Shown one piece after another: positions 1 through 8,376 of a stretch of 64,000 bases of DNA. A program made the position numbers and the translations under genes. Source of the DNA: Pseudomonas sessilinigenes (GTDB taxonomy: Bacteria; Pseudomonadota; Gammaproteobacteria; Pseudomonadales; Pseudomonadaceae). How positions within the stretch are numbered: the first letter of the stretch is position 1; the number at the start of each line of letters is the position of its first letter. The stretch covers positions 2,294,001 through 2,358,000 of the forward strand of contig NZ_CP027706.1 of assembly GCF_003850565.1 (NCBI RefSeq), read 5' to 3'. A model generated the notes under the pieces. The model saw nothing but the letters and a program-made list of their open reading frames with translations. It searched no databases and was not told the DNA's origin.

Positions 1-92
1 ACTTCAGCCTGCTCAAGGCGCCCAATGTCTACCACTTGGCGGCCTGGTGGCTCGACGGCCTGTCGTTGCCCCAGGGGGAGGTTGTGTCATGA
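1..92 (+). CDS. C-terminal end of a probable lipopeptide NRPS (partial)
   Basis: Only the last 29 codons are in the window, read in the frame that ends at the TGA at 90-92 (ending ...LPQGEVVS). The tail is too short to show a domain. The following macA-macB-luxR order is the known right flank of cyclic lipopeptide clusters such as the orfamide cluster of P. protegens, where the last NRPS ends in tandem thioesterase domains. I therefore infer that this is the thioesterase end of the last NRPS. The inference rests on context, not on the residues themselves. Confidence 0.5.
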   Translation, partial: FSLLKAPNVYHLAAWWLDGLSLPQGEVVS

Positions 93-107
93 CCGGCGAC
101 AGGAGTC

Positions 108-139
108 GGCCATTGCCGGGCGGGTGCCCGGCAATGGCC
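108..139 (+). terminator. Perfect 14-bp hairpin between NRPS end and macA
   Basis: GGCCATTGCCGGGC, loop GGGT, then its exact complement. No U-run follows (AGTTAAAG), so it is not a classical intrinsic terminator. It may stabilise the 3' end of the long NRPS message or partly uncouple macAB from it. Confidence 0.55.
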
Positions 140-251
140 AGTTAAAGCGTTTCACTCATCTGGAACACTGCTCACTACGGCAGCACGGTGTTCTGTAAAG
201 GGGCTCGCCGCAGGCCGGTGGAGCCCAGCCTCAACGCACTTGTGGTCATCT

Positions 252-1403
252 ATGGAAAAGTCGAAGTTTCGCAAAATCGGTATGGGGTCGTTGCTGGTGG
301 TTGTGGCCGGGTTGATTTTCTATACGGTGCGCGCGCCGGCGCAGCCACCGCAGTACCTGACCGCCATCGTCGAACGGGGCGACATCGAAAATGCGGTGCT
401 GGCCTCGGGGCTGTTGGAAGGCATCAAGCAGGTGGATGTCGGGGCCCAGGTTTCCGGGCAATTGAAGTCCCTCAAGGTCAAGGTCGGGGACAAGGTGACG
501 AAGGGCCAGTGGCTGGCGGAAATCGATCCTTTGGTGCTGCGCAATACCCTGCGCCAGGCCGAGGTGGATGAGGAGGACCTGCAGGCCAAGCGCCGGGCCA
601 CCGCCGCCCAGCTCAAGGAAACCAAGGCCACCTACGAGCGCTATCGCCAATTGCAGACGGACGCCTCGATCTCCAAGCAGGATTTCGATACCTCCGAATC
701 CAACTACGAGGTGCAGCGCGCCACCCTGATGTCCCTGGACGCGCAGATCAAGAGTGCGCAGATCCAGATCGACACGGCCAAGGTCAACCTGGCCTACACC
801 CGCATCGTCGCGCCCATCGACGGGGATGTGGTGGGCGTGGTGACCCAGGAAGGCCAGACCGTGATCGCCAACCAACTGGCACCAGTGCTGCTCAAGCTCG
901 CCGACCTGGACACCATGACCGTCAAGGCCCAGGTCTCCGAGGCCGACGTGATCCACATCACTCCCGGCCAGCAGGTGTACTTCACCATCCTCGGCGAATC
1001 CGAGAAGCGCTACTACGCCAAGCTGCGGGGCACGGAGCCGGCGCCGCAGAACTTTCTCGAGACCCAGCCGGCCGGTACCCCCAAGCAGAACACCGCGGTG
1101 TTCTACAACGCGCTGTTCGATGTGCCCAACCCTGACCACCGGTTGCGCATTTCCATGACCGCCCAGGTGCGCATCGTCCTGGATAACGCCAAGGACGTGC
1201 TGATGGTACCCGTGGCGGCCCTGGGCCCGCGCAATGCCGACGGCAGCTTCGCGGTGCGGGTGCTCGACGCCAAGGGCCAGGCCCAGTCGCGCAACATCAG
1301 TACTGGGATCAACAACAACGTCAAGGTGCAGGTCAAGGACGGCCTGGCCGAGGGCGACAAGGTGGTGATCGGTGATCCGTTGCCCGACTCGGCGGGGGCC
1401 TGA
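252..1403 (+). CDS. macA: MacA-like periplasmic adaptor subunit of lipopeptide efflux pump
   Basis: The 383-residue protein is a membrane-fusion (HlyD/RND-adaptor) protein of a MacAB-TolC-type tripartite exporter. It has an N-terminal membrane anchor at about residues 10-26. A lipoyl/biotinyl half-motif follows (ASGLLEG...GAQVSGQLKSLKVKVGDKV), then a long alpha-hairpin (about 90-170) and the second half-motif (VNLAYTRIVAPIDGDVV). The C-terminus is a beta-barrel and membrane-proximal domain. The ATG at 252 was chosen because the reading frame upstream lacks another ATG; no strong ribosome binding site is visible. macB starts 2 bp after the stop, so they form an operon. In lipopeptide clusters this pair exports the peptide; that role is inferred from position. 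Confidence 0.85.
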   Translation: MEKSKFRKIGMGSLLVVVAGLIFYTVRAPAQPPQYLTAIVERGDIENAVLASGLLEGIKQVDVGAQVSGQLKSLKVKVGDKVTKGQWLAEIDPLVLRNTLRQAEVDEEDLQAKRRATAAQLKETKATYERYRQLQTDASISKQDFDTSESNYEVQRATLMSLDAQIKSAQIQIDTAKVNLAYTRIVAPIDGDVVGVVTQEGQTVIANQLAPVLLKLADLDTMTVKAQVSEADVIHITPGQQVYFTILGESEKRYYAKLRGTEPAPQNFLETQPAGTPKQNTAVFYNALFDVPNPDHRLRISMTAQVRIVLDNAKDVLMVPVAALGPRNADGSFAVRVLDAKGQAQSRNISTGINNNVKVQVKDGLAEGDKVVIGDPLPDSAGA

Positions 1404-1405
1404 CC

Positions 1406-3364
1406 ATGAGCCAGCCCCTGTTGCAGCTCAAGGGCATCAGCCGCAGCTTCAAGGCCGGCGAGCGCGAGTTCCTGGCGCTGAAGAACATCGACCTGTGCAT
1501 CGAGGCCGGGGAGATGGTGGCCATCACCGGTGCCTCGGGCTCGGGCAAGTCGACCCTGATGAACATCCTCGGTTGCCTGGACTACGCCACGGCCGGCAGC
1601 TACCAGGTCAATGGCCGGGAGACTCGCGATCTGGACGACCAGGCCCTGGCGGAACTGCGCCGCGACTATTTCGGCTTCATCTTCCAGCGCTACCACCTGC
1701 TGCCCCACCTCAACGCCATGCACAACGTCGAGATCCCGGCGATCTATGCCGGTAGCCCCCAGGCCCGGCGCCATGGCCGGGCCCGCGAACTGCTGGCGCG
1801 CCTGGGCCTGGCCGGGCACCTGGAGCACCGGCCCAACCAGCTGTCCGGTGGCCAGCAGCAGCGGGTGAGCATCGCCCGGGCCTTGATGAACGGTGGCGAG
1901 GTGATCCTCGCCGACGAACCCACCGGGGCCCTGGACACCAGCAGCGGCAAGGAGGTGATGCGCATTCTCCAGGAGCTGCATGCGGCCGGGCATACGGTGA
2001 TCATCGTCACCCACGACCCCAAGGTGGCGGCCAATGCCGAGCGCATCATCGAAGTGCGTGATGGCGAGATCGTCAGTGACCGGGCCAACCAGCGCTCGCC
2101 AGAGGCGATCGTCGCCGCAACCGCGGCCCCCGCCCGGTCGGCCGGGGTCCGGCGCCTGGTGGCCAGCCTGGGGCTGTTCAAGGAGGCGTTCGTGATGGCC
2201 TGGGTGGCGCTGGTCTCGCACCGCATGCGCACCTTGCTGACCATGCTCGGGATCATCATCGGCATCACCTCGGTGGTGTCCATCGTGGCCATCGGCGAGG
2301 GCGCCAAGCGCTACGTGCTCAAGGACATCCAGGCGATCGGCAGCAACACCATCGACATCTTTCCCGGGACCAGCTTCGGCGACAGCCGGGCCGCGGGAAT
2401 CCAGACCCTGGTGCCCGCCGACGTCACCGCCCTGAACCAGCTGTACTACGTCGACAGCGCCACGCCGATGGTGGGGCGCAGCCTGCTGCTGCGCTACGGC
2501 AACATCGACCTCAACGCCACGGTCAACGGCGTCAGCCACCTGTACTTCAAGGTCCGCGACATCAAGCTCGCCGCCGGCATCGCCTTCAGCGAGAACGATG
2601 CCCGGCGCCAGGCCCAGGTGGTGGTCATCGACCACAACACCCGCAACCGCCTGTTCGGCCCGGACGTCGACCCCCTGGGGCAAGTGATCCTGGTGGGCAA
2701 CCTGCCGTGCACGGTGATCGGTGTCACCGCCGAGAACAAGAACCTGTTCACCGCGGCCAACCTGCTCAACGTCTGGGTGCCCTACGAGACGGCCGCGGGG
2801 AGGGTGCTGGGCCAGCGCCACCTGGACAGCATCAGCGTCAAGATCAAGGACGGCCAGCCGAGCAAGGTGGTGGAGGAGCACGTCAAGAAACTCATGGCGC
2901 AGCGCCACGGCACCAAGGACTTCTTCACCAACAACCTGGACAGCATCATGCAGACGGTGCAGCGCACCAGCCGCTCGCTGGCGCTTTTGCTGTCGCTGAT
3001 CGCGGTGATATCCCTGCTGGTGGGCGGCATCGGGGTGATGAACATCATGTTGGTGTCGGTTACCGAGCGTACCCGCGAGATCGGCATTCGCATGGCGGTG
3101 GGGGCGCGCCAGTCGGACATCCGCCAGCAGTTCCTGGTGGAGGCGGTGATGGTCTGCCTGATTGGCGGTGCCATCGGTATCGCCTTGTCCTTCGCTATCG
3201 GCTACCTGTTCACCTTGTTCATCAAGGAGTGGGAGATGGTGTTCTCCATGGGGTCGATCGTGATGGCGTTCGCCTGCTCGACCCTGATCGGGGTGGTCTT
3301 CGGCTTCGTCCCGGCGCGCAATGCGGCACGCCTGGACCCCATCGAAGCCCTGGCCCGGGACTGA
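1406..3364 (+). CDS. macB: MacB-like ABC exporter (ATPase-permease)
   Basis: The 652-residue protein is a fused ATPase-permease of the MacB family. The N-terminal ATPase has Walker A GASGSGKST (42-50), the signature LSGGQQQR (about 148-155) and Walker B ILADEP. A linker follows, then a first membrane helix (about 270-290), a large periplasmic domain, and three C-terminal helices with the FtsX/MacB signature (GGIGVMNIMLVSVTERTREIGIRMAVGA). Length and layout are normal for MacB. It should work with MacA and an outer-membrane TolC-type channel encoded elsewhere. Downstream is a convergent LuxR gene with a shared hairpin. The lipopeptide substrate is inferred. Confidence 0.9.
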   Translation: MSQPLLQLKGISRSFKAGEREFLALKNIDLCIEAGEMVAITGASGSGKSTLMNILGCLDYATAGSYQVNGRETRDLDDQALAELRRDYFGFIFQRYHLLPHLNAMHNVEIPAIYAGSPQARRHGRARELLARLGLAGHLEHRPNQLSGGQQQRVSIARALMNGGEVILADEPTGALDTSSGKEVMRILQELHAAGHTVIIVTHDPKVAANAERIIEVRDGEIVSDRANQRSPEAIVAATAAPARSAGVRRLVASLGLFKEAFVMAWVALVSHRMRTLLTMLGIIIGITSVVSIVAIGEGAKRYVLKDIQAIGSNTIDIFPGTSFGDSRAAGIQTLVPADVTALNQLYYVDSATPMVGRSLLLRYGNIDLNATVNGVSHLYFKVRDIKLAAGIAFSENDARRQAQVVVIDHNTRNRLFGPDVDPLGQVILVGNLPCTVIGVTAENKNLFTAANLLNVWVPYETAAGRVLGQRHLDSISVKIKDGQPSKVVEEHVKKLMAQRHGTKDFFTNNLDSIMQTVQRTSRSLALLLSLIAVISLLVGGIGVMNIMLVSVTERTREIGIRMAVGARQSDIRQQFLVEAVMVCLIGGAIGIALSFAIGYLFTLFIKEWEMVFSMGSIVMAFACSTLIGVVFGFVPARNAARLDPIEALARD

Positions 3365-3374
3365 GTGTGGGGCC

Positions 3375-3400
3375 TGCCGCCGGCGTTCTGGCCGGCGGCA
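3375..3400. terminator. Bidirectional hairpin between macB and luxR
   Basis: TGCCGCCGGC, loop GTTCTG, then its exact complement (10 bp) lies between two convergent genes. No U-run is present on either strand. Confidence 0.55.
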
Positions 3401-3406
3401 TGGGAC

Positions 3407-4180
3407 TCACTCAGGTTTGCTGCTGGCCGTTGCGGCGACACTCTCCTGGGGCGAGTACATCCAGCGCAGGAGCGAATGGCGGCCGCTGATGCCCAGCTTG
3501 ATGGCCGCACGCTTGAGGTAGCTCTCGACGGTGTTGACCTTGAGCTGGCACTGCTCGGCCAGCTGTGGCGCGGTGCGCCCGGCCAGCAGGCCGACACAGA
3601 CTTCCATTTCCCGGTTGGACAGGCTCAGGCCGGACCGCGCCAGGCGATCGGCAAAGCGCAGGCGCAGGGTTTCCAGGCCTTCGACGGAACCGTCCTGGGC
3701 GGTATCGGCGCCGCGTGGCTGCAGGGCACTGATGTGCTTCTCCACCATCGGCAGCAGCAAGGGCGAGAAATCCTCCAGCAGCGTGCGCTCCTGGGCGGAA
3801 AAACTGCGGGCCTGGTTGCTGCGATACACCGAGACCACGTACTGGTAGGAGTCCTTGTGGCCGGTCAGGTGCAGTTGCACCGGGTTGGCGTCGCCATGGC
3901 GGCGCTGTGGCATGGGGCTCGCATCGCTGCCTTGCTCGGGGAAGGTGGCGCACAGCAGCGGGTCATCGTTGGCTGGCAGGCCATGCAACGGATGATGGTT
4001 GTGCACGGCGTTGTGGCCATGGCCGTCGACAGCCTGGTCTACCCGCAGCTGGGTGATATGGGTGGCGTCCACTGCCAGCTGGGTCAGGATCAGGTCGTGC
4101 AGCATGCGTGGGAAGCGACGGCTGCCGGTACTGGCGATGACCTTGCCAATGTGAGGGAACAGTACTTGTGAGTTCATCAT
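3407..4180 (-). CDS. LuxR-type transcriptional regulator flanking lipopeptide genes
   Basis: The 257-residue protein has a C-terminal LuxR/GerE helix-turn-helix (LSNREMEVCVGLLAGRTAPQLA...VNTVESYLKRAAIKLGI). The N-terminal half is of no recognised ligand class and lacks the acyl-homoserine-lactone-binding pattern. It therefore belongs to the solo LuxR regulators found at both edges of Pseudomonas lipopeptide clusters. Two adjacent ATGs (4180 and 4177) follow AAGGAT; either can serve. It is convergent with macB. Control of the upstream NRPS genes is inferred from the syntenic regulators, not visible here. Confidence 0.8.
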   Translation of the reverse strand: MMNSQVLFPHIGKVIASTGSRRFPRMLHDLILTQLAVDATHITQLRVDQAVDGHGHNAVHNHHPLHGLPANDDPLLCATFPEQGSDASPMPQRRHGDANPVQLHLTGHKDSYQYVVSVYRSNQARSFSAQERTLLEDFSPLLLPMVEKHISALQPRGADTAQDGSVEGLETLRLRFADRLARSGLSLSNREMEVCVGLLAGRTAPQLAEQCQLKVNTVESYLKRAAIKLGISGRHSLLRWMYSPQESVAATASSKPE

Positions 4181-4646
4181 TTCATCCTTGAATGTGAAAG
4201 TTGGACAGGACTGCCTTATAGCAACGAGTTTGGATGACTGCGGATTTAACTCCTGTTTCCGCAGATCGACCAAAGGGCGCTTCGTATCCTAGTACAGGGT
4301 TTTGGTGGCTGTTTGATGAACTGCTGCAAAAGCCCCCCGTGCAGAGTCGCCAATGGCGCCCAAGGCACCGGCTGGCGGGGGGATGGCGGTTGTGGAGGAT
4401 TTTGAAAAAAACTTTTGCAGTAGTGCCCGGTTGGCACGAAAGTTGTGCCCGGGTGGCCGTTCAAGTGTCCGCAGCCCTTGGTCTGGCTGGCAGGCTTTGA
4501 CCACAAGCAGGAGGCTATCCGATGCAAGTGCGGTTGCCGCTGATGATTTGCACTGCCCTGGCCTGTGGTTCGTTCCTATGCGGCCAAGGTCGAACGGCTG
4601 ATCGACCCGGGCAGTGCTGCCCAGGTCGACTCGGCTATGTCGCTAC
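4181..4646. other. Intergenic region with possible remnant of a small secreted gene
   Basis: This 466-bp stretch has no convincing intact gene. At 4432-4447 lies a near-consensus sigma-54 element (TGGCACGAAAGTTGTG; the -12 GC reads GT). From 4522, behind AGGAGG, an ATG opens a 42-codon frame ending at 4650 that begins like a signal peptide (MQVRLPLMICTALACGSFL). A more protein-like continuation (YAAKVERLIDPGSAAQVDSA) lies in another frame, which suggests a frameshifted remnant. No family was recognised. Confidence 0.3.
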
Positions 4647-5063
4647 CTAGTGCTGGCTCTGTTCGCAGTTGATCATCCACGACACTCCGAAACGGTCTTC
4701 GAGCATGCCGAAACGTTCGGCCCAGAATGTCTTTTCCAGGGGCATGCGGACGCTGCCTTGCTCAAGCAAGGCATTGAAGACCCGCTCGGCTTCGGTGGCG
4801 CTGTCGACATTCAGGGCGATCGAGCAACCACGGATACCGGAATAGGGCAGGTCCGGGGTACTGTCCGAAGCCATCAGCACCTGGTCGCCGACATTGAGCC
4901 GGGTATGCATGATGAGTGTGTGGCAGTCAGGCGGGAGATGATCGCGGACCGGGCTCTCGCCGAAGGTCAGCATCATCTCCAGGGTGCCGTTCAGGCACTG
5001 GGCATAGAAGGTGAAGGCAGCCCGGCAGTCGCCGTTGAACACCAGGTAGGGGTTGATTTTCAT
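4647..5063 (-). CDS. VOC-family (PhnB/glyoxalase-like) protein
   Basis: The 138-residue protein has the DUF/PhnB-type VOC fold: MKINPYLVFNGDCRAAFTFY at the N-terminus, a central MLTFGES and DQVLMASD, and an ending with WAERFGMLEDRFGVSWMIN. Proteins of this type are often called PhnB or 3-demethylubiquinone methyltransferase-like, but their reaction is generally unknown. The ATG at 5063 is preceded by AAGGAG at a good distance, so the longer upstream frame is not used. It stands alone on the minus strand. Confidence 0.85.
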   Translation of the reverse strand: MKINPYLVFNGDCRAAFTFYAQCLNGTLEMMLTFGESPVRDHLPPDCHTLIMHTRLNVGDQVLMASDSTPDLPYSGIRGCSIALNVDSATEAERVFNALLEQGSVRMPLEKTFWAERFGMLEDRFGVSWMINCEQSQH

Positions 5064-5252
5064 CGCGTACTCTCCTTGTGCGGCCAGGGCGTGCCCTGGG
5101 AGAACCGATAGCCTGGCGGGTATCGGTGGACACTGCATAGCAAAGCGTCGAATGACCGTTCGCGAGCGGTTTTTTTAGACGCTTTTTCCATGGTTTGCGC
5201 AAGGCTTATACCCGATCGCCCCCGTTTCTGGAGGCGACCGGGAAGGGTACGG

Positions 5253-6719
5253 CTACAGGCGCGGCTGTTCCTCGGGCAGGCCCAGTAACTGATGCAGGGT
5301 GTTGATCAGCGCCTGCTGGCGCTGGCGGTCTTCCTGGTGGCGGGCCTCGGCCTCGGCGACATCGGCCTGGCAGTGCGGGCAGTGGCGTTCATGGGCATGG
5401 ATGTACTGGCGGCAGGCGCGGCACAGCGACAGGCGGGGCGGGATGCGGCCTTCCTCGGGGGAGGCCCGGCCCTGGTTGACCCAGGCCAGCTTGATCACCT
5501 GGCCGCTGTCGCTGACGCTGGAGACCGTTTCGCCACTGTCGATGCGTTCGGTGATCAGGTCGAAGCGACCCACGGAGAACGAGGCCGGCCCCGCGTCCTC
5601 GAGCTTGACGATGCGTTCGCGCAGGCCCCGTTTTTCCAGCTCCAGGGTCCGGTAGTGGCAGTAGGGATTGTTGCCCGGCTTGCCCAGCAGCGAGTGTGAG
5701 GTCCAGGTGCAGCCGCCCCGGCAGACGTCGTTGTAGTAGCAGGTGCGGCAGTAGCCCCACAGGTCGTCCACCGAGCGCAGGCGGCCGAAGTGGATGCCCT
5801 CGCTGTAGTGCCAGATGTCGTGCAGGTTCATGTTGCGCACATTGCCACCGGAGAAGCCCACGGTGGCCAGTGACGGGCAGCCCTTGACCGTGCCGTCGGC
5901 CTCCAGGGCCAGGACGGTCTGCCCGGCGGCGCAACCGCTCCAATGCACGCGCTCGTCGCCGAAGCCGCGCCACAAGTGTTCGTAGGGTCCGTAGTAGCCG
6001 ATGTTGTTGCCAACGTTCATCAGCAGCCCGCGCTCGCTGCCTTCGCGGTACAGGCGGGCCAGCAGCGGCATGACGTCCAACAGCTGGTAGGGCTGCAACA
6101 GCAGTTCGGGGTGATCCACGGCATTGCCCATGGCCACGGTCAGCTGGATCTGCCAGTGGCTGGCCCCGGCCTCGATGATCAGGTCCATCAGGGCCGGCAG
6201 GTCGGGCAGGGTGGCAGCGCCGATCTGGGTGTTGACGCTGACCTTGAGCCCGGCCTGCTTGGCCCGGCGCAGCGTGTCCAGGGCCTTGTCGAAGGAGCCG
6301 GGTACATTGCGCACCGCATCGTGCAGTGGTGCCAGGCCGTCCAGGGAGATACCAACGCCATCGAGCCCGGCGTCTATCGCCGCCTGCATCTTGGCTGGGG
6401 TCAGGTTGCGTCCGCCGGTCTGGACCGCCACGTACATGCCGTGGTCGTGGATGGCCTGGATCAGTCGTGTCCAATCCTTGCGCAAATAGGCCTCGCCGCC
6501 GATCAGGGTGACTTCCCGGGTGCCCAGGGCGGCCAGGGCGTCGATCACTTCCAGGCATTCGCCGGTGTTCAACTCGCCGGGGCGGCGGTGCCCGGCCCGG
6601 GAGCCGCAATGCAGGCACTTGAGGTCGCAGGCGAGGGTGATTTCCCAGACCACGTGCACAGGCACATAGCGCTTGATATCGGTTTCGCTGAGGTAGCGGG
6701 CGGGGAGACGGTCTGACAT
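5253..6719 (-). CDS. Radical SAM/SPASM maturase of the Y-X(10)-GDL trio system
   Basis: The 488-residue protein has the radical SAM cluster motif CDLKCLHC (Cys31, Cys35, Cys38), then GGEAYLR and GVGISLDG elements of the SAM barrel. A SPASM-type region follows with many cysteines (GCAAGQ, KGCPS, CRTCYYNDVCRGGC), expected to hold auxiliary iron-sulfur clusters. After it comes a zinc-ribbon-like tail (CRACRQ...HCPHCQ) and a charged C-terminus. It starts at the ATG 6719 behind AAGGAT. It is the last of four minus-strand genes; the three upstream ones each carry a Y-X(10)-G(D/K)L motif. This matches the radical SAM 'trio' family as I remember it. The upstream proteins are the inferred substrates; the chemistry is unknown. 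Confidence 0.88.
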   Translation of the reverse strand: MSDRLPARYLSETDIKRYVPVHVVWEITLACDLKCLHCGSRAGHRRPGELNTGECLEVIDALAALGTREVTLIGGEAYLRKDWTRLIQAIHDHGMYVAVQTGGRNLTPAKMQAAIDAGLDGVGISLDGLAPLHDAVRNVPGSFDKALDTLRRAKQAGLKVSVNTQIGAATLPDLPALMDLIIEAGASHWQIQLTVAMGNAVDHPELLLQPYQLLDVMPLLARLYREGSERGLLMNVGNNIGYYGPYEHLWRGFGDERVHWSGCAAGQTVLALEADGTVKGCPSLATVGFSGGNVRNMNLHDIWHYSEGIHFGRLRSVDDLWGYCRTCYYNDVCRGGCTWTSHSLLGKPGNNPYCHYRTLELEKRGLRERIVKLEDAGPASFSVGRFDLITERIDSGETVSSVSDSGQVIKLAWVNQGRASPEEGRIPPRLSLCRACRQYIHAHERHCPHCQADVAEAEARHQEDRQRQQALINTLHQLLGLPEEQPRL

Positions 6720-6855
6720 GAAAAGATCCTTGCGCACCCGGCGGTGCGCGGCACCAACCCATCGGAATAGGCGCGCCTTCCTTGAGCGGCAGTGGCGCGA
6801 TCGGTTGTCCCGCGAGCCGGGACCGGCCGTTGCCGACCGGTCCCGGAGCCGGGGT

Positions 6856-7473
6856 TCAGCGTTGTTCCAGGCGATGGATTTCCACCTGCAACTGCTGCGC
6901 GGCCTTGCTCAGGTTGTCACTGTTGGCCAGTTGTTGCTCGGCCTGGGCCACAAGTGCCTTGAGTCGCGCCAGGTCGCCACTGGCCTGGGCCTGTTGCAGC
7001 GTCACGGCGTACAGCGGATGCGGGTGCAAGTGCACAGGGTCCGCGTGGCTGGCACGGCCCTGGGGCTCGACGTGCGCCGCCTGTTCCACCGGGGCTGGGC
7101 TCACGGCGGCGTGTTGCACCACATGCCAATGGCCCTGGTAGTTGTAGCGGTAGCTGGCGAAGCCACTGGCCCAATCCAGGTTGAGGATGCCCTGCAGATG
7201 GAAGGTCTCGGCGATCTGGCTGCCGGGGCCGCTGGGGTTGCCCGCGAGGTTGAGGACCAGGTGTCCTTCGCTGGATCGATCGAGCTTGATCTGCGAGTAG
7301 TCGCCCCAGACGTCGGCGCTGAAATGCACCGGCGGCGACGTGCTCTGGGTCACTTGGGCCAGGCCTGAGACGGTCTTGCGCACGGTATTGACCAGCAGGT
7401 CGAGGGTCAGGATCGGTGCGCCGATCACGGGGTTGGTGATGATCAGGCGGGTATGGAACAGTCCAGTTGTCAT
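6856..7473 (-). CDS. Y-X(10)-GDL trio protein, DUF1842-DUF1843 type (member closest to maturase)
   Basis: The 205-residue protein has a beta-rich N-terminal domain (about 1-125; FHTRLIITNPVIGAPILTLD, then TQSTSPPVHFSADVWGDY), a His/Pro-rich linker (about 125-154) and a short helical tail with Tyr155-X(10)-Gly166-Asp-Leu. The N-domain resembles DUF1842 and the tail DUF1843. The ATG at 7473 follows AAGGAG. It parallels the next gene upstream along its whole length, so the two are paralogues. It probably serves as substrate or scaffold of the radical SAM enzyme; this is inference from gene order. Confidence 0.85.
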   Translation of the reverse strand: MTTGLFHTRLIITNPVIGAPILTLDLLVNTVRKTVSGLAQVTQSTSPPVHFSADVWGDYSQIKLDRSSEGHLVLNLAGNPSGPGSQIAETFHLQGILNLDWASGFASYRYNYQGHWHVVQHAAVSPAPVEQAAHVEPQGRASHADPVHLHPHPLYAVTLQQAQASGDLARLKALVAQAEQQLANSDNLSKAAQQLQVEIHRLEQR

Positions 7474-7518
7474 GTTGCAACTCCTTGGCGTGATGGAAGA
7501 GTGCACTGGGCCTGGAGC

Positions 7519-8151
7519 TCAGCGCCGCTCCTGCCTGGCGATTTCGCTCTTGGCAGCGTCCAGTGCGGTACGGATCAGCGGCAGCTGTTCCAGTTGCTGC
7601 GTAGCCAGGCGGTGCAGGCTCTTCATCTGCGCCAGGTCGCCGCTGGCGATGGCGCCGTGGATCGGGGCCGCGTACAGCGCCGCGAGTGGTGGCAGCGGAT
7701 GGTGCGAGTGGCCGTGGGGCTGGGGTCGGGACAGGCTGCTGGATTCGATGTTGTTCTCCAGGTAAGCCGGTACGTCGTTCACTGTCACCCAGCTGTGGCC
7801 GTTGTAGTACTGGTAGTTGGCGACGCCTTGCTTCCAGTCGTCGTCGACCACCAGGTGCAGCTTGAAGGTGATGATCGAATTCGCGCCTGGGCCACCCTGG
7901 TTGCCTGCAACGGTGAGGAGGATCTTGGTACTGGTGGGGGACGTCACGGTCAGGTAGGTGTACTGGCCCCAGTCGTCGGTCTGCAGGTCCAGTGGCGGGC
8001 TGGCCGCTTGGGTGATCGACGATGTGCCGCGCAGGCTGCGCTCGGGGGTGTAGACCAGCAGGTTGAGTTGCAGGTTCGGCGCTCCGGGGTCGGAGGTGCC
8101 GATGCGATAGCTGACGGGGAACAGGCTTTCTTGTGCGTTGGAACCGGACAT
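7519..8151 (-). CDS. Y-X(10)-GDL trio protein, DUF1842-DUF1843 type (second member)
   Basis: The 210-residue paralogue of the downstream gene has the same beta-rich N-domain (SYRIGTSDPGAPNLQLNLLVY, ITQAASPPLDLQTDDWGQY, GGPGANSIITFKLHL). A His-rich linker (HGHSHHPLPP) and a helical tail with Tyr160-X(10)-Gly171-Asp-Leu follow. The start at 8151 is set by GGAGG eight bases upstream; a start five codons earlier has no such site. Both members share the phrase W-G-x-Y around residue 61. Function unknown; no signal peptide is visible. Confidence 0.85.
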   Translation of the reverse strand: MSGSNAQESLFPVSYRIGTSDPGAPNLQLNLLVYTPERSLRGTSSITQAASPPLDLQTDDWGQYTYLTVTSPTSTKILLTVAGNQGGPGANSIITFKLHLVVDDDWKQGVANYQYYNGHSWVTVNDVPAYLENNIESSSLSRPQPHGHSHHPLPPLAALYAAPIHGAIASGDLAQMKSLHRLATQQLEQLPLIRTALDAAKSEIARQERR

Positions 8152-8187
8152 TTGCTTTGCCTCCATTCAGTGACAGGGAAACAGCGG

Positions 8188-8376
8188 TCAGTGCCGTTCC
8201 AGGCGGGCAACTTCCTTGACCAGCTGTTCGTAGGCGCTACGCAGGTCCGCAGGCTCGGCCTTGCTCGGGTCGCGTTTGGCCAGCAGGGCTTTCATCTGCG
8301 GCAACTTGCCTTCGGAGATCGCCGACTGAATGGCGACTCCATAGGGGGGGATGACGTGTTGAGGTGCATTGCTCAT
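8188..8376 (-). CDS. Short DUF1843 trio protein
   Basis: The 62-residue protein consists of the motif domain alone: Tyr12-X(10)-Gly23-Lys-Leu, then a basic helix and a second helix ending VARLERH. The Asp of GDL is replaced by Lys. It is the first gene of the four-gene minus-strand operon. The ATG at 8376 follows GGAAGG; a longer upstream frame has no ribosome binding site and no similarity. By its size it looks like a free leader or core peptide version of the tail found in the two larger members. Confidence 0.85.
   Translation of the reverse strand: MSNAPQHVIPPYGVAIQSAISEGKLPQMKALLAKRDPSKAEPADLRSAYEQLVKEVARLERH

Noticed and set aside
1103..2908. 601-codon minus-strand frame opposite macAB
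   Set aside because: Antisense shadow of certain genes.
4234..4601. Several frames of 70-93 codons between luxR and the VOC gene
   Set aside because: No ribosome binding site, no family-like sequence, and they overlap each other on both strands.
5150..5185. Hairpin with T-run on the plus strand upstream of the VOC gene
   Set aside because: The stem is only about 4 bp and no plus-strand gene ends there.
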